64,000 bases of DNA from Bacteroidetes bacterium SB0662_bin_6 (GTDB lineage Bacteria; Bacteroidota; Rhodothermia; Rhodothermales; VXPQ01). Below, in pieces: positions 36,985 through 47,500 of this stretch; position 1 is the stretch's first letter, and each line of letters starts with the position of its first letter. The position numbers and the translations under genes are program-made. The stretch spans positions 1 through 64,000 of the forward strand of contig VXPQ01000025.1 of NCBI GenBank assembly GCA_009839485.1, given 5' to 3'. The notes under the pieces are model-generated. The model saw only the letters and a program-made list of their open reading frames with translations. It ran no database searches and had not been told where the DNA came from.

Positions 36985-39900
36985 GTGTCCACTCCCCGAA
37001 TTTCCGTTCTCGCCTGTGCCCCGACATTTGTTCTCGCCGTGGTCCTGCTCATTGGCGCGGCGCCGGCGCATGCGCAGTCCGCGGCAACCACCGGCATCAT
37101 ACGAGGAACGGTGTATAACGCCTCGGGCGAGCCGGTACCCGACGCTTCGGTGATCATTCACCACCTCGAAACCGGTCTGCGCACCGTGGCTGAAACCACT
37201 TCCTCCGGCACCTTCGCGCGGGCGCTGCTTCCACGGGGGACCTACACGATCCGGGTGGTCTCCGAAGTCAACCTCGGGGAAATCCGCCGCGAGAATCTGG
37301 TGCTGCATGTGGGTGAAACGCTCGACGTGGATCTCGCTTTTCAGGCCATCGAAATAGAAGAAATCACCGTGACCGCCGAACAGACGCCTTTGCTCGACCC
37401 CGAAGACGCGACCCGGTCGCAACGCCTGTCCGAGGAGATCGTGGACGCTCTGCCCAACAATGGCCGCAATCTTATCGACCTCACGCTACTGACTCCCGGC
37501 GTGGCCATCAGCCAGGGGCCCGACGGCGAAGTGCTCAACATCGGCGGGCAGCGGGGCATCTTCAATAACTTCATGGTGGATGGGGCCGATTTCAACAACC
37601 CCTTCTTCGGCGAACAACGGGGCGGACAGCGACCGGCGTTCACCTTCAACCAGGATGCCGTGGAAGAGATGGTCGTCGTAAGCCAGGGGGCCCCTGCCGA
37701 GTTCGGTCGTTCTTCGGGCGGCTTCATCAATGTCGTGACGCGTTCCGGGACCAATGAATTCCGGGGATCGGCGCATTATTTCGGACAGTGGGACGCCATC
37801 TCCTCCGAATACCGCCCGCACCGGGGCGGCGGCAAGCCGGAGTTCGGACGAAACCAGTTCGGGTTTACGTTCGGCGGCCCGATCGTCAGGGATCGCGCGT
37901 TCTTTTTCGTGGCCTACGATCAGCAAATCGCGTCAGAGACCAAGCAAACCTCGCGGGCTGTCCGCAGCCCGGCGGAACTCGGCAAACTGGATATTTTTCT
38001 GCGCACCCGATGGCCCCAACTCTTCGACGCCGAATTCGGGCCCATTTCCCGCAGCGACGACGCCCGCGCCGTCACCGCCAAACTGGACTTCCACCTGAAT
38101 ACCCTGAACCAGATTTCGGTGAAGTACAACTATGCCTGGTCCGAACAGGTAAACGGCACCTTTGACGTGGACTCGTGGGGACTCTCGGCAAACGGCGTCG
38201 AGCAGGACCACTCACACGCTGTCAATGTCGGCCTGCGCTCGTTGCTGGGAAACACAGCGTTCAACGAATTCCGGGCCCAGTGGGCCATAGAGCGCCGCCC
38301 CCGGCACTATCAGGGGCCCATTTTGCCCGGCGCCGTTCCCCCGCCCACCCCCCAGTTCGACGCCATAGGCGGACGTCCCTTCCCCGACATCGCCATGGAT
38401 TTCGCCGACGGATTCCGGATAGGCTTGCCGTTCTTCCTGCCGATCGACCCCGGCGAAGATACCCGGCTGCAACTCATCGACAATGTTTCTTTCCTGACGG
38501 GCGATCACCTTTTCAAGGCCGGGATAGAGTACAACCGGACAAAGGTAGAACAGCAATTCATCGGTTTTGCCAACGGGCGCTATATATTCGACTCGGTGGA
38601 CGGCTTTATGGGATTCGTCGAGCAGGGAAACCGGTACGTTACCTGTTCGGACGGGTCGAGCAGTCCGGAGGGAATCTGTCCGGAAGGCGCTTCGATCACC
38701 GGGCCGGTGCTTCTGTACCTGCAGTCGGCCACGGTGCCCGGGACGTCCCCCGAAGACCTGGGACGGCAGGCTTTCTACACCAACGAACTGGCGCTGTTTA
38801 TCCAGGACACCTGGAAGATCGGGACCCGTCTGGTCCTGAATCTCGGGCTGCGCTGGGAAGGGGTCTGGCATCCGGATGTGTTCGTAGAACCCGAGGAAAC
38901 GTTCTATGCACCTTACCTGAACGACCCGCGTTTCCCGTCGGACGGGACGATTCCCGACGACCTCAACAATTTCCAGCCCCGGCTCGGGTTGACCTGGAAT
39001 GTCGGGGGCAAGGACGCCACCGTCGTACGCGCCAATGCCGGCTCGTATTATGCGCGCATACCGGGGCTGGTCTTCGCGCAACACCGCTCCACCAACGGCG
39101 CATTTCAGCAGATACTGTTCCGAAGCAGCGCCGATGCCCCCGTGCTCGGTCCCGTGCCGCCGATCGACGAACTGATCGACGGGGCAAGCACCACGCCCTT
39201 CCTGCCCGAAATTCATGTAAGTGACCGGGAACTGCAACTGCCGCGCACGTGGTCGTTCAGCGCCGGGGTGGACCATGCCTTCGGAAACGGTCTGGCAGCG
39301 AGTATCTCCTGGCAGCACGCGCGCACCGATAATCTTTTTCGCTTCGTAGACCGCAACGCCGCCGTGCTCGGATCCCCCTTTGGGCCGGGTACGCATCCCG
39401 GAGGCGGCGGCATCACTTCCCTGTACACCCTGGAAAGCTCGGCGCGCTCGCGGTACCACGGCATCACGGTCGGCGCGCGCGGACGCGACGCATTCGACGG
39501 ACTGCTGGATTTCGAAACCAGCTACACGCTCGCCTTCGACCGCTCGGACGATGACAACGAGCGCGACCCGTTCACCTTCACCTACGCGGACGCCCGCAAT
39601 CTGGCGCCTGAGTACGGCTGGTCCGACCGTGACCGCCGCCACCAGTTCACCGGCTATTTCGTTTTCTCGCTTCCGGGCAAGGTGTCGTTCAGCAACATCT
39701 TCCGGTATCTGTCGGCCTCGCCGGTGTCAGAGAGCTGCGCCCTGCGGGGGGAGCGCGCCGCGGTGCCGTCGGACCGTATCTGTGCAGACGGGACGATCCT
39801 CCAGCGCAACACACTGCGGCGGGACAACGAGTTCTTCACCTGGGATGTGCGGCTGTCGCGTACATTCGGGGTGCAGCAGCGGGTGGAAATCATCGTGGAC

Positions 39901-40035
39901 CTCTTCAACATCACCAACGCCGACAATTTCCTCGACACCGCCCTTGGATCACTCCTTTTCAATTTCGACGGCGCGATCCGAAGCGGGCTTGGGGACACAC
40001 GCCGGGCTCAGGTAGGAGTCAAGGTGCGCTTCTGA
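36985..40035 (+). CDS. TonB-dependent receptor, Oar-like, with CarboxypepD-regulatory-like domain
   Basis: The frame is open from inside pyrD, but a GTG at 36985 gives a clean signal peptide (STPRISVLACAPTFVLAVVL, cleavage near AHAQS) and a 1016-residue protein; a TTG at 36961 is an alternative. Domains: a regulatory-like beta sandwich (about 35-120, GIIRGTVYNASGEPVPDASV), a plug (about 125-250, with IGGQRGIFNNFMVDG and VVTRSGTNEFRG) and a long barrel ending RAQVGVKVRF with the C-terminal Phe. The repeated FGRSSGGFINVVTRSGTNEF region resembles Oar-type adhesion or transport receptors. Substrate unknown. The start choice is uncertain. Confidence 0.88.
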   Translation: MSTPRISVLACAPTFVLAVVLLIGAAPAHAQSAATTGIIRGTVYNASGEPVPDASVIIHHLETGLRTVAETTSSGTFARALLPRGTYTIRVVSEVNLGEIRRENLVLHVGETLDVDLAFQAIEIEEITVTAEQTPLLDPEDATRSQRLSEEIVDALPNNGRNLIDLTLLTPGVAISQGPDGEVLNIGGQRGIFNNFMVDGADFNNPFFGEQRGGQRPAFTFNQDAVEEMVVVSQGAPAEFGRSSGGFINVVTRSGTNEFRGSAHYFGQWDAISSEYRPHRGGGKPEFGRNQFGFTFGGPIVRDRAFFFVAYDQQIASETKQTSRAVRSPAELGKLDIFLRTRWPQLFDAEFGPISRSDDARAVTAKLDFHLNTLNQISVKYNYAWSEQVNGTFDVDSWGLSANGVEQDHSHAVNVGLRSLLGNTAFNEFRAQWAIERRPRHYQGPILPGAVPPPTPQFDAIGGRPFPDIAMDFADGFRIGLPFFLPIDPGEDTRLQLIDNVSFLTGDHLFKAGIEYNRTKVEQQFIGFANGRYIFDSVDGFMGFVEQGNRYVTCSDGSSSPEGICPEGASITGPVLLYLQSATVPGTSPEDLGRQAFYTNELALFIQDTWKIGTRLVLNLGLRWEGVWHPDVFVEPEETFYAPYLNDPRFPSDGTIPDDLNNFQPRLGLTWNVGGKDATVVRANAGSYYARIPGLVFAQHRSTNGAFQQILFRSSADAPVLGPVPPIDELIDGASTTPFLPEIHVSDRELQLPRTWSFSAGVDHAFGNGLAASISWQHARTDNLFRFVDRNAAVLGSPFGPGTHPGGGGITSLYTLESSARSRYHGITVGARGRDAFDGLLDFETSYTLAFDRSDDDNERDPFTFTYADARNLAPEYGWSDRDRRHQFTGYFVFSLPGKVSFSNIFRYLSASPVSESCALRGERAAVPSDRICADGTILQRNTLRRDNEFFTWDVRLSRTFGVQQRVEIIVDLFNITNADNFLDTALGSLLFNFDGAIRSGLGDTRRAQVGVKVRF

Positions 40036-40135
40036 GCGTGCACGAGAAGCGGGGCGGTGAAACCCGGCAGGGGAGTGCGCGTTCGACTTTGCCTTTTGTC
40101 TGCTTTCGGATTTTTTGGAAGCGGATCCGGCTTTT

Positions 40136-40212
<77 letters not shown>

Positions 40213-40325
40213 TTTCATACTTCCGGTGATTTCGCTGTCCTCTGCATCAGCGAAGGTGGCGCGCGCAAGTATCCGCGCTACTCGCCGGCCGGTCACAACG
40301 GCGTCCTGATCTGCGCCAGGATCGG

Positions 40326-41018
40326 CTACTCGATGTAGCTTACGTTCCGCTTGCGGCCAACGAGAACCGTGCTCGGGGTTTGGCGCCAGACGCACTCGGC
40401 CTCGAACCGCGCCTCACGCATCGCCCGAAGCTCCCTGTCAAGGGGAAAGTAGGTGTCCTCGTCCGACCACTCGTCAAAGTGCCGATAGGCCTGCGCCTCA
40501 TCGATGCCGCAGGCCACCAGATGCGCCGCCCAGGCAGCGTAGTCCGCTGCGCGGTCGGGGTCCGCCCCCGGCATGGTCACGTCGGCATTGACGAAAACGC
40601 CCCCTGCACGTAGCGCCTGCGCGATGCGGCCGTATAACGCAGTCTTGGCGCCCATGTCGGCCACATGATGCAAGGAGAGGGAGGCGGCAACCGCATCGCA
40701 GCCCGGCAACGGATCGTTGAATGACTGCCTGCGCAAACGGACCCGCTCCCCGAAGCGCCGTAACCTCGACCCGGCACGACTTAACATTTCCCCGTCCACG
40801 TCCACCAACTCCACGACGCCTGCCTGCCACCTTTTCAGGATCACCTCCGCCAGCGCGCCCGTCCCGGCGCCAAGATCGAGGATCCGTTCCGGCTTGACCC
40901 GGGCGATTTCCTCCGCGGCCCGTTCAAGCATCGCCTCGTAGCCGGGAATGAAGCTGCGAATCGACGCGTCGTAGGCTTCGATGTCGACTTGCAGGTGCTG
41001 GCGAACGGAATGGCTCAT
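40326..41018 (-). CDS. Class I SAM-dependent methyltransferase
   Basis: A 230-residue protein with a Rossmann-type methyltransferase core: motif I ILDLGAGTGALAEV near 46-59, motif II VELVDVDGEML, and the later SLSLHHVADMGAKTALYGRI and GGVFVNADVTMPGAD. The substrate is not evident. The family includes small-molecule and tRNA/ubiquinone methyltransferases. It is divergent from the metal efflux operon, across a 124-bp region that contains a repeat also seen beyond the operon. Confidence 0.85.
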   Translation of the reverse strand: MSHSVRQHLQVDIEAYDASIRSFIPGYEAMLERAAEEIARVKPERILDLGAGTGALAEVILKRWQAGVVELVDVDGEMLSRAGSRLRRFGERVRLRRQSFNDPLPGCDAVAASLSLHHVADMGAKTALYGRIAQALRAGGVFVNADVTMPGADPDRAADYAAWAAHLVACGIDEAQAYRHFDEWSDEDTYFPLDRELRAMREARFEAECVWRQTPSTVLVGRKRNVSYIE

Positions 41019-41041
41019 GAGCGTTAGTATGGTTGGCGACC

Positions 41042-41068
41042 TTGTCCGGTTTCACGAAACCATTTCCG
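41042..41068 (+). repeat. 27-bp direct repeat flanking the metal efflux operon, copy 1
   Basis: TTGTCCGGTTT-N7-CCATTTCCG, present also at 47826-47852 with the outer 20 bases identical. This copy contains a perfect dyad GGTTTC-AC-GAAACC that the other copy lacks. It lies in the promoter region of the His-rich protein gene. Confidence 0.65.
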
Positions 41069-41142
41069 GGTTTGTCCTTTTACGAACAATAGCAACCCGG
41101 ATAATGCGTGCCGCTGATCGTTCCTTTTGGAAATTATAAAGA

Positions 41143-41613
41143 ATGCTCCGTGCGCTGAGAATATACAGACTTCTTTCCACGCTGCTCGGTCTGAGTTTGC
41201 TGTTCGGCGTGGCGTCGCCTCTGGTGCAAACGACCTGCGCCATGGGGCAAAACGACCTGCATGGAGCCCACGACTGCCACCACGAAAACACGCATTCCCA
41301 TGCGTCTGCCGATGCGCCAGTTCCTCCCTGCCCGCACGAACACGAAGGGGAATCGACGCATGAAGGTGTACCATCTTCTTTGGATACCCGGCCATGCTGC
41401 GCATTCGAATCGGCTTCGATCGGCGAGGCCGTAGCGCTTCTTTCCAGGACCCCATCGCGGGATGCAAGCAATTTTTCCCTTGCTCCCCTTCTTTGTACCG
41501 GATACGAAGCACCGGATAAGGTATCTATATCCCCACGCATCTCCGCTCCCCCACCCTTTACCGAGTTTCCCCTCGTCGACAGACAGGCCCTTCTCGCTAC
41601 GTTCCTGATCTGA
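41143..41613 (+). CDS. Exported His/Cys-rich protein heading the metal efflux operon
   Basis: A 156-residue protein with a signal peptide (RLLSTLLGLSLLFGVASPL). The mature N-terminus is rich in metal ligands: HGAHDCHHENTHSHASAD (about 40-57) followed by PPCPHEHEGESTHEG and a CC pair in RPCCAFES. The remaining ~70 residues are ordinary and not recognised. Position immediately before the TolC-like, CusB-like and CusA-like genes suggests a periplasmic metal-binding, buffering or delivery role. This is inferred from composition and context; no family was identified. Confidence 0.7.
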   Translation: MLRALRIYRLLSTLLGLSLLFGVASPLVQTTCAMGQNDLHGAHDCHHENTHSHASADAPVPPCPHEHEGESTHEGVPSSLDTRPCCAFESASIGEAVALLSRTPSRDASNFSLAPLLCTGYEAPDKVSISPRISAPPPFTEFPLVDRQALLATFLI

Positions 41614-41703
41614 GAGACTTGTTGCTTCCCCCTACTCCTTGAGGTCCGGGTCGACCGTACCTCTCGTGTTTGCAACAGGAAGTCTTAACAGGTCAGGAAT
41701 TCC

Positions 41704-43017
41704 ATGAAGCTGATTCAACCCATTGGCGCAGCCCGCGCCATACTCATCGCCGTGCTTCTGCTCCCGGCGATGGCCCATGCAAAGCATCGACCGCTTGCGC
41801 CCGTCGACACGCTCCTGAGTCTCGACCATCTTCTGACAGAGATACAGGCCAACAACCCGTCTCTGCGAGTGTCCCGACTGGAGACAGAGGTATTGGCCAC
41901 CCGAAGCCGCCAGGTGTCCGCCTTCCCGGATCCTTCCGTGACGGTCGGTTATCAACCGTACCCGCTGCTAACGGCGCGGGGCACGCAGCGCAGCCAATGG
42001 CGCATCGAGCAACCGGTGCCGTACCCCGGCAAGCTCAGTCTCCAGGGCGCCATCGCCGACCTGAACGCCGTAGTCGCAGGCTTTGAAGCAGATACCTTTG
42101 AAGAGGACCTGCTCTTCGAGGCCAAGCAGGCGTACTACGAACTCTATCGGATCCAGCAGCAGGAGCAGCTCATCCTCGATTTTCAGGACAGGTTGGAGAG
42201 CTTTGAAGGGGCCGCCGCCGCGCAATACGAAGTGGGTAGCGGCGTGCAACAAGCCATCCTGAAAGCGCAACTGGAGAAGAACACGCTCGCGCGCGTGCAA
42301 CTTGAACTTGCAGAGCATCGCCGCACGGCCGCCGAAACCCTGACACGCCTGCTCAACCGGCCCACATCCGACGCCTTTACAGCCGGCATCCGGATCGAGG
42401 CGCCGCCCATTCCCCGCCTCGATGAAGCCGCGCTGTTAGAGATCGCCCTGAGAGAACGGCCCGAAGCCGATGCCCTCGACGCGGCAGCACGGTACGCCGA
42501 TGCCCGGATCGCCCTGGCCCGCAAGCAGTTCATGCCCGATTTCGGCCTGAACATTACGTATTTCGACATAGGCAGCGCCGACGTGCCCCCGACGGCCACG
42601 GGACGCGATGCCGTCGCGGTTGGCGCCACCATCAAAGTGCCGCTCCAACGCGGGAGCCGGCGGGCCCGCCTGGAGGAAACCCACGTACGCCGCATCCAGG
42701 TCGAGGCACGCCAGGAAGCGCTTGAAACCTCGTTCCGGACGCAGATCGCCGATCTCGTAAGCCGGTTGCGGGGGGAGGCTCAGCAGCTTGCCCTGTATCA
42801 GGAAGCCCTTATTCCCCAGGCCGAGACCACGCTCCAGGCTACGCTCAGCGCCTACACCACCGGCCGCACCGATTTCCTTGACCTGCTTGACGCCGAGCGC
42901 ATGCTCTTCTCGTTGGGGACGGGCTACGAAGACACATTCGCGCGCTACCTGAAGATGACCGCCGCCCTCGAACGAGCGCTGGGCATCCGCTCGCTTGCAG
43001 ACCTCGACACACGTTAA
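41704..43017 (+). CDS. TolC/CusC-type outer-membrane efflux channel
   Basis: A 437-residue outer-membrane efflux protein with a signal peptide (AILIAVLLLPAMAHA). The two repeated helical halves typical of the family are visible, beginning LDHLLTEIQANNPSLRVSRL and, in the second half, LLEIALRERPEADALDAAAR. Such channels carry substrate across the outer membrane for RND pumps. It lies 36 bp ahead of the adaptor gene. The symbol cusC would be reasonable by context, but the metal is not known. Confidence 0.9.
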   Translation: MKLIQPIGAARAILIAVLLLPAMAHAKHRPLAPVDTLLSLDHLLTEIQANNPSLRVSRLETEVLATRSRQVSAFPDPSVTVGYQPYPLLTARGTQRSQWRIEQPVPYPGKLSLQGAIADLNAVVAGFEADTFEEDLLFEAKQAYYELYRIQQQEQLILDFQDRLESFEGAAAAQYEVGSGVQQAILKAQLEKNTLARVQLELAEHRRTAAETLTRLLNRPTSDAFTAGIRIEAPPIPRLDEAALLEIALRERPEADALDAAARYADARIALARKQFMPDFGLNITYFDIGSADVPPTATGRDAVAVGATIKVPLQRGSRRARLEETHVRRIQVEARQEALETSFRTQIADLVSRLRGEAQQLALYQEALIPQAETTLQATLSAYTTGRTDFLDLLDAERMLFSLGTGYEDTFARYLKMTAALERALGIRSLADLDTR

Positions 43018-43053
43018 GATGCCAACCCGGCATCCAGCCAGACCCTGAATACC

Positions 43054-44445
43054 ATGAACACACAACAATTCACCAAATGGCTCGGAATCCCGCTGCTGCT
43101 TGCGGCGCTTGCGGCCGGGGGGTTTCTCCTCGGGCGCATCACCACGGACGGAACGGCCACCGTAGCCCGGAATGAGGCATCTGCCGACGAAGGGGAACGC
43201 AACGTCCTCTACTGGCAGGCGCCCATGAACCCGGAGGAAATCTACGACCAGCCCGGCAAGTCGGCCATGGGCATGGATCTGATCCCTGTCTACGCGGACG
43301 AAGGCGAAGCGGAATCGGGCAGTACGGTGTCCATCGATCCCGCGACGGTACAGAACATGGGCGTACGCACCGATCACGTCCGGCGAATGGATTTTTCCCG
43401 CATGATCCGTACCGTCGGCGAGGTCCGGTACGACGAAGAGCGTCTTTATCTGGTCAACGCCAAGATATCCGGCTGGATCGAAAGGCTTTACGTCAACTTT
43501 ATCGGCGATCAGGTCCGGCAGGGAGACCCGTTGATGGAAATCTACTCCCCGGAACTGGTCGCCACCCAGCAGGAATATCTGCTGGCGCTCGAAAACTACC
43601 GGATGCTGGCCGAGAGCAGCGTCGCTTCGGTCCGGGAAGACGCCGAAAAATTGCTGGCCTCGGCCCGCACCCGCCTTGAATACTGGGACATCCCCTCCTC
43701 GGAGATCGAGCGCCTGGAGCAAACCGGCGAGGTGAAAAAGACCACCCTGCTCGAAGCCCCGGCTACCGGCATCGTCGTGAAAAGAGACGCCATAGAAGGC
43801 GCCCATATCGAGGCCGGCATGGACCTCTTCGAAATCGCCGACCTGCGGACGGTGTGGGTGCATGCCAGCTTCTACGACAACGAGGCGCCGTGGATCAGCG
43901 AGGGGCAACCGGTCGAGATGGAACTATCCTACTTGCCGGGGAAAACCTACACGGGGCAGGTCTCCTACATCTACCCCTATCTGCGCGAGAAAGCCCGCGA
44001 TGTGCATGTGCGCCTGGTCTTTTCCAATCCGGATCTGGACCTCAAACCGGGGATGTACGCCAATATCCGGCTCCAGGGCAAGGTCATACCCGATGCGTTG
44101 GTCGTGCCTTCCGAGGCCGTGATTCGCTCCGGGGCCCGCGCACTCGTCTTCGTGGCCCACGGTGAAGGTCGATTCGAGCCGCGCGAAATCCGGATCGGCG
44201 AAGAAGGCGGGCCGGGCAACAGCCTGGTGCGAGTGCTCACCGGCCTGTCGGGCGACGAAGAAGTCGTCACGTCCGCCCAGTTCATGCTGGACAGCGAAAG
44301 CCGCTTGCAGGAAGCCATCCGAAAAATGTTGCAGGAGCAGACGCAATCGGGCGCACAGCCTGCCGGCGAAGCATCGGAGACCATGCCGGAAATGGTATCC
44401 ACCACGCCTGAAGAATCCGACGCACAAATGCATCATCAGCATTGA
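43054..44445 (+). CDS. CusB-type periplasmic adaptor of a heavy-metal RND pump
   Basis: A 463-residue membrane-fusion protein with one N-terminal hydrophobic segment. Residues ~50-78 (APMNPEEIYDQPGKSAMGMD) match the heavy-metal-binding domain found at the front of many CusB proteins, but its Cys and His residues are replaced while the methionines remain. The lipoyl-like halves (YVNFIGDQVRQGDPLMEIYS and EAPATGIVVKRDAIEGAHIE) and the adaptor core follow. The C-terminus ends QMHHQH, another possible metal-binding patch. It lies 66 bp ahead of the pump gene. Confidence 0.93.
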   Translation: MNTQQFTKWLGIPLLLAALAAGGFLLGRITTDGTATVARNEASADEGERNVLYWQAPMNPEEIYDQPGKSAMGMDLIPVYADEGEAESGSTVSIDPATVQNMGVRTDHVRRMDFSRMIRTVGEVRYDEERLYLVNAKISGWIERLYVNFIGDQVRQGDPLMEIYSPELVATQQEYLLALENYRMLAESSVASVREDAEKLLASARTRLEYWDIPSSEIERLEQTGEVKKTTLLEAPATGIVVKRDAIEGAHIEAGMDLFEIADLRTVWVHASFYDNEAPWISEGQPVEMELSYLPGKTYTGQVSYIYPYLREKARDVHVRLVFSNPDLDLKPGMYANIRLQGKVIPDALVVPSEAVIRSGARALVFVAHGEGRFEPREIRIGEEGGPGNSLVRVLTGLSGDEEVVTSAQFMLDSESRLQEAIRKMLQEQTQSGAQPAGEASETMPEMVSTTPEESDAQMHHQH

Positions 44446-44511
44446 GCCTGGGGCCCATCCCTGATTCCTGATTCGCCTTAGGGCATTCCCCGACCGTTTA
44501 CAGAGAAAATC

Positions 44512-47500
44512 ATGTTGGAAAAGATCATAGAGGCCTCGGTCAATAACCGCCTGCTGGTGATCATCTTCACCCTCCTGATCGGACTGGCCGGCGCCTGGGC
44601 GATGTTCCGCACGCCCGTAGACGCCATCCCCGACCTGAGCGATGTGCAGGTGATCGTCTTCACCGAATATCCGGGACAGGCTCCGCAGGTCGTCGAAGAC
44701 CAGGTAACGTATCCGCTCACGACAGCCATGTTGGGGGTACCCTTTGCGAAAGCCGTGCGCGGTTATTCGTTCTTCGGCTACTCGTTCGTCTACATCATCT
44801 TCGAAGACGGCACCGACATGTACTGGGCCCGCAGCCGGGTCCTGGAGTATCTCAACTATGTCGCCAATCGGCTTCCCGGCGGCGTGACGCCCACGCTGGG
44901 GCCGGACGCCACGGGCGTCGGCTGGGCCTTCGAATATGTGCTCGACGGCGGAGACCGGTACGACCTTCAGCAACTGCGCTCGATACAGGACTGGTTTCTG
45001 CGCTACGAACTGATGAGCGTGCCGGGGGTGGCCGAAGTGGCTTCCATCGGCGGCTACGTCAAGCAGTATCAGGTCGAGGTCGATCCCAACAAACTGCTGG
45101 CTTACAACATCCCCCTGTCGAAAGTGCGCACGGCCCTGCAACGCAGTAACAACGATGTGGGCGGCAGACTGGTCGAGATGGGCGAGACCGAGTTTATGGT
45201 ACGGGGGCTAGGCTATATCCAATCCGTCGAGGACATAGAGAACACACCCGTCGGGGTGGACGAGAATGGCACGCCCATTCTGATCCGGAACATCGCCCAT
45301 GTGCATCTGGGGCCCGAGTTGCGCCGCGGCCTGGTGGATCTGGATGGAGAAGGCGAAACCGTCGGCGGGATCGTCGTGATGCGCTATGGCGAAAACGCCC
45401 TCAAGACGATCGACGCCGTCAAGGCGAAACTGGAGGAACTGAAGACGGGACTGCCGGAAGGAATAACCATTCAGACCGTCTATGACCGCAGCAGCCTCAT
45501 CGAGCGCGCTATCGACAATCTGAAAGGGAAGCTTCTCGAAGAGAGCCTCATCGTGGCGCTGGTGACCATCCTGTTCCTGCTGCATTTCCGCAGCGCCTTC
45601 GTAGCGATCTTCACCCTTCCGATGGGAATTCTGATCGCGTTTCTGGTAATGTATTACCAGGGTCTCAATGCCAACATCATGTCGCTCAGCGGTATCGCCA
45701 TCGCCATCGGCGCGATGGTCGACGCGGCGATCGTGATGATCGAGAACGCCCATAAACACATGGAGCGCGACCTCGGGAAAAAAGACCGCTGGCGCATCAT
45801 AATCGATGCGTCCAAAGAGGTCGGGCCGGCGTTGTTTTATTCGCTGCTGATTATCACGCTCTCCTTTCTGCCCGTATTCACGCTCCAGGCGCAGGAAGGC
45901 AGGCTCTTCAAGCCGCTGGCTTTCACGAAAACCTACGCCATGGCGGCCTCGGCGCTTCTGGCCATTACGGTGGTGCCGGTGCTGATGGGCTACTTCATAC
46001 GCGGCAATATCCTGCCGGAGAAAAAGAACCCTGTCAATCGCTTTCTGATCGCCATATACCGCCCGGTGATTCACGCCGTGCTCCGGTTCAAATGGATCAC
46101 CATTGCGGCGGCGCTGGTGGTGCTGGGAGCCACGGCCTATCCCCTCGGCAAACTGGGTTCCGAATTCATGCCGCCTTTGAACGAGGGGGATCTGCTCTAC
46201 ATGCCCACCACCGATCCGGGTATCAGCATTACCAAGGCCAGGGAACTGCTTCAGCAAACGGACAAGATCATCAAGAGCTTCCCCGAGGTAGACCATGCGT
46301 TCGGCAAGGTGGGCCGCGCCGAAACGGCGACGGACCCGGCGCCATTGTCCATGATAGAAACCACGATCACCCTGAAGCCGGAGGATGAATGGCGAGAAGA
46401 CATGACGATGGACCAACTCGTCCGGGAACTCGATGCCGCTATCGACTTTCCGGGCCTCACCAACGCCTGGACCATGCCCATCAAAACGCGCATCGATATG
46501 CTCTCGACGGGCATCAAGACGCCGGTGGGCATCAAACTGATGGGGCCTGACCTGAATATCCTTTCCGACCTGGGACAACGCGTTGCAGCCATTGTGCAGA
46601 CGGTGCCCGGCACGTTGAGCGCCTTCCCGGACAAGGCGGTCGGCGGCAACTTTATCGACTATCGGATAAACCGCGAAGAAGCTGCCCGGTACGGCCTGAC
46701 CGTGGGCGATGTGCAGGATGTGATCATGTCGGCCATCGGCGGAATGAATGTCACCCGGACGGTCGAGGGGCTTGAGCGCTATCCGGTCAACGTCCGATAC
46801 AGCCGCGAACTGCGCGATAACCTGCCGGCGCTCAGGCGGGTGCTGATCCCTACCCCTACGGAGGCGCAGATTCCGCTGAGTTATGTGGCCGATTTCAGTA
46901 TCGTCAACGGGCCGCCGGTCATCAAGAGCGAAAATGCGCGCACGACCTCCTGGGTTTATGTGGACATCCGCGACATCGATGTAGGCACCTACGTAAAGAA
47001 CGCCCGTGCTGCCGTGCATGAGCAGGTAGACCTGCCGGAGGGATACAGCATGGTCTGGAGCGGGCAGTACGAATACATGGAACGGGCCCGGCAGCGCCTG
47101 CAGATCGTTATTCCGCTGACGCTAATCATCATCTTCCTGCTGCTCTATCTGAACTTCAAGAACATTACCGAGAGCCTTATCGTGATGTTGTCGCTGCCGT
47201 TTTCGCTCGTCGGCGGGATCTGGCTATTGTATCTGTTCGACTACAACCTCAGCGTAGCCGTTGGGGTCGGCTTCATTGCCCTGGCCGGCGTCGCCGCGGA
47301 AACAGGCGTGATCATGCTGATCTATCTCGATCAGGCATATAAGGACAGACTTTCGCGGGGACAAATGACCTCGCTGAAGGATCTGTACGAAGCGATCATT
47401 GTGGGCGCCGTTGATCGCGTGCGGCCCAAAATGATGACCGTCATGGCCATCATGGCCGGCCTGTTGCCCATTTTATGGGGGCACGGTACGGGCTCCCAGG

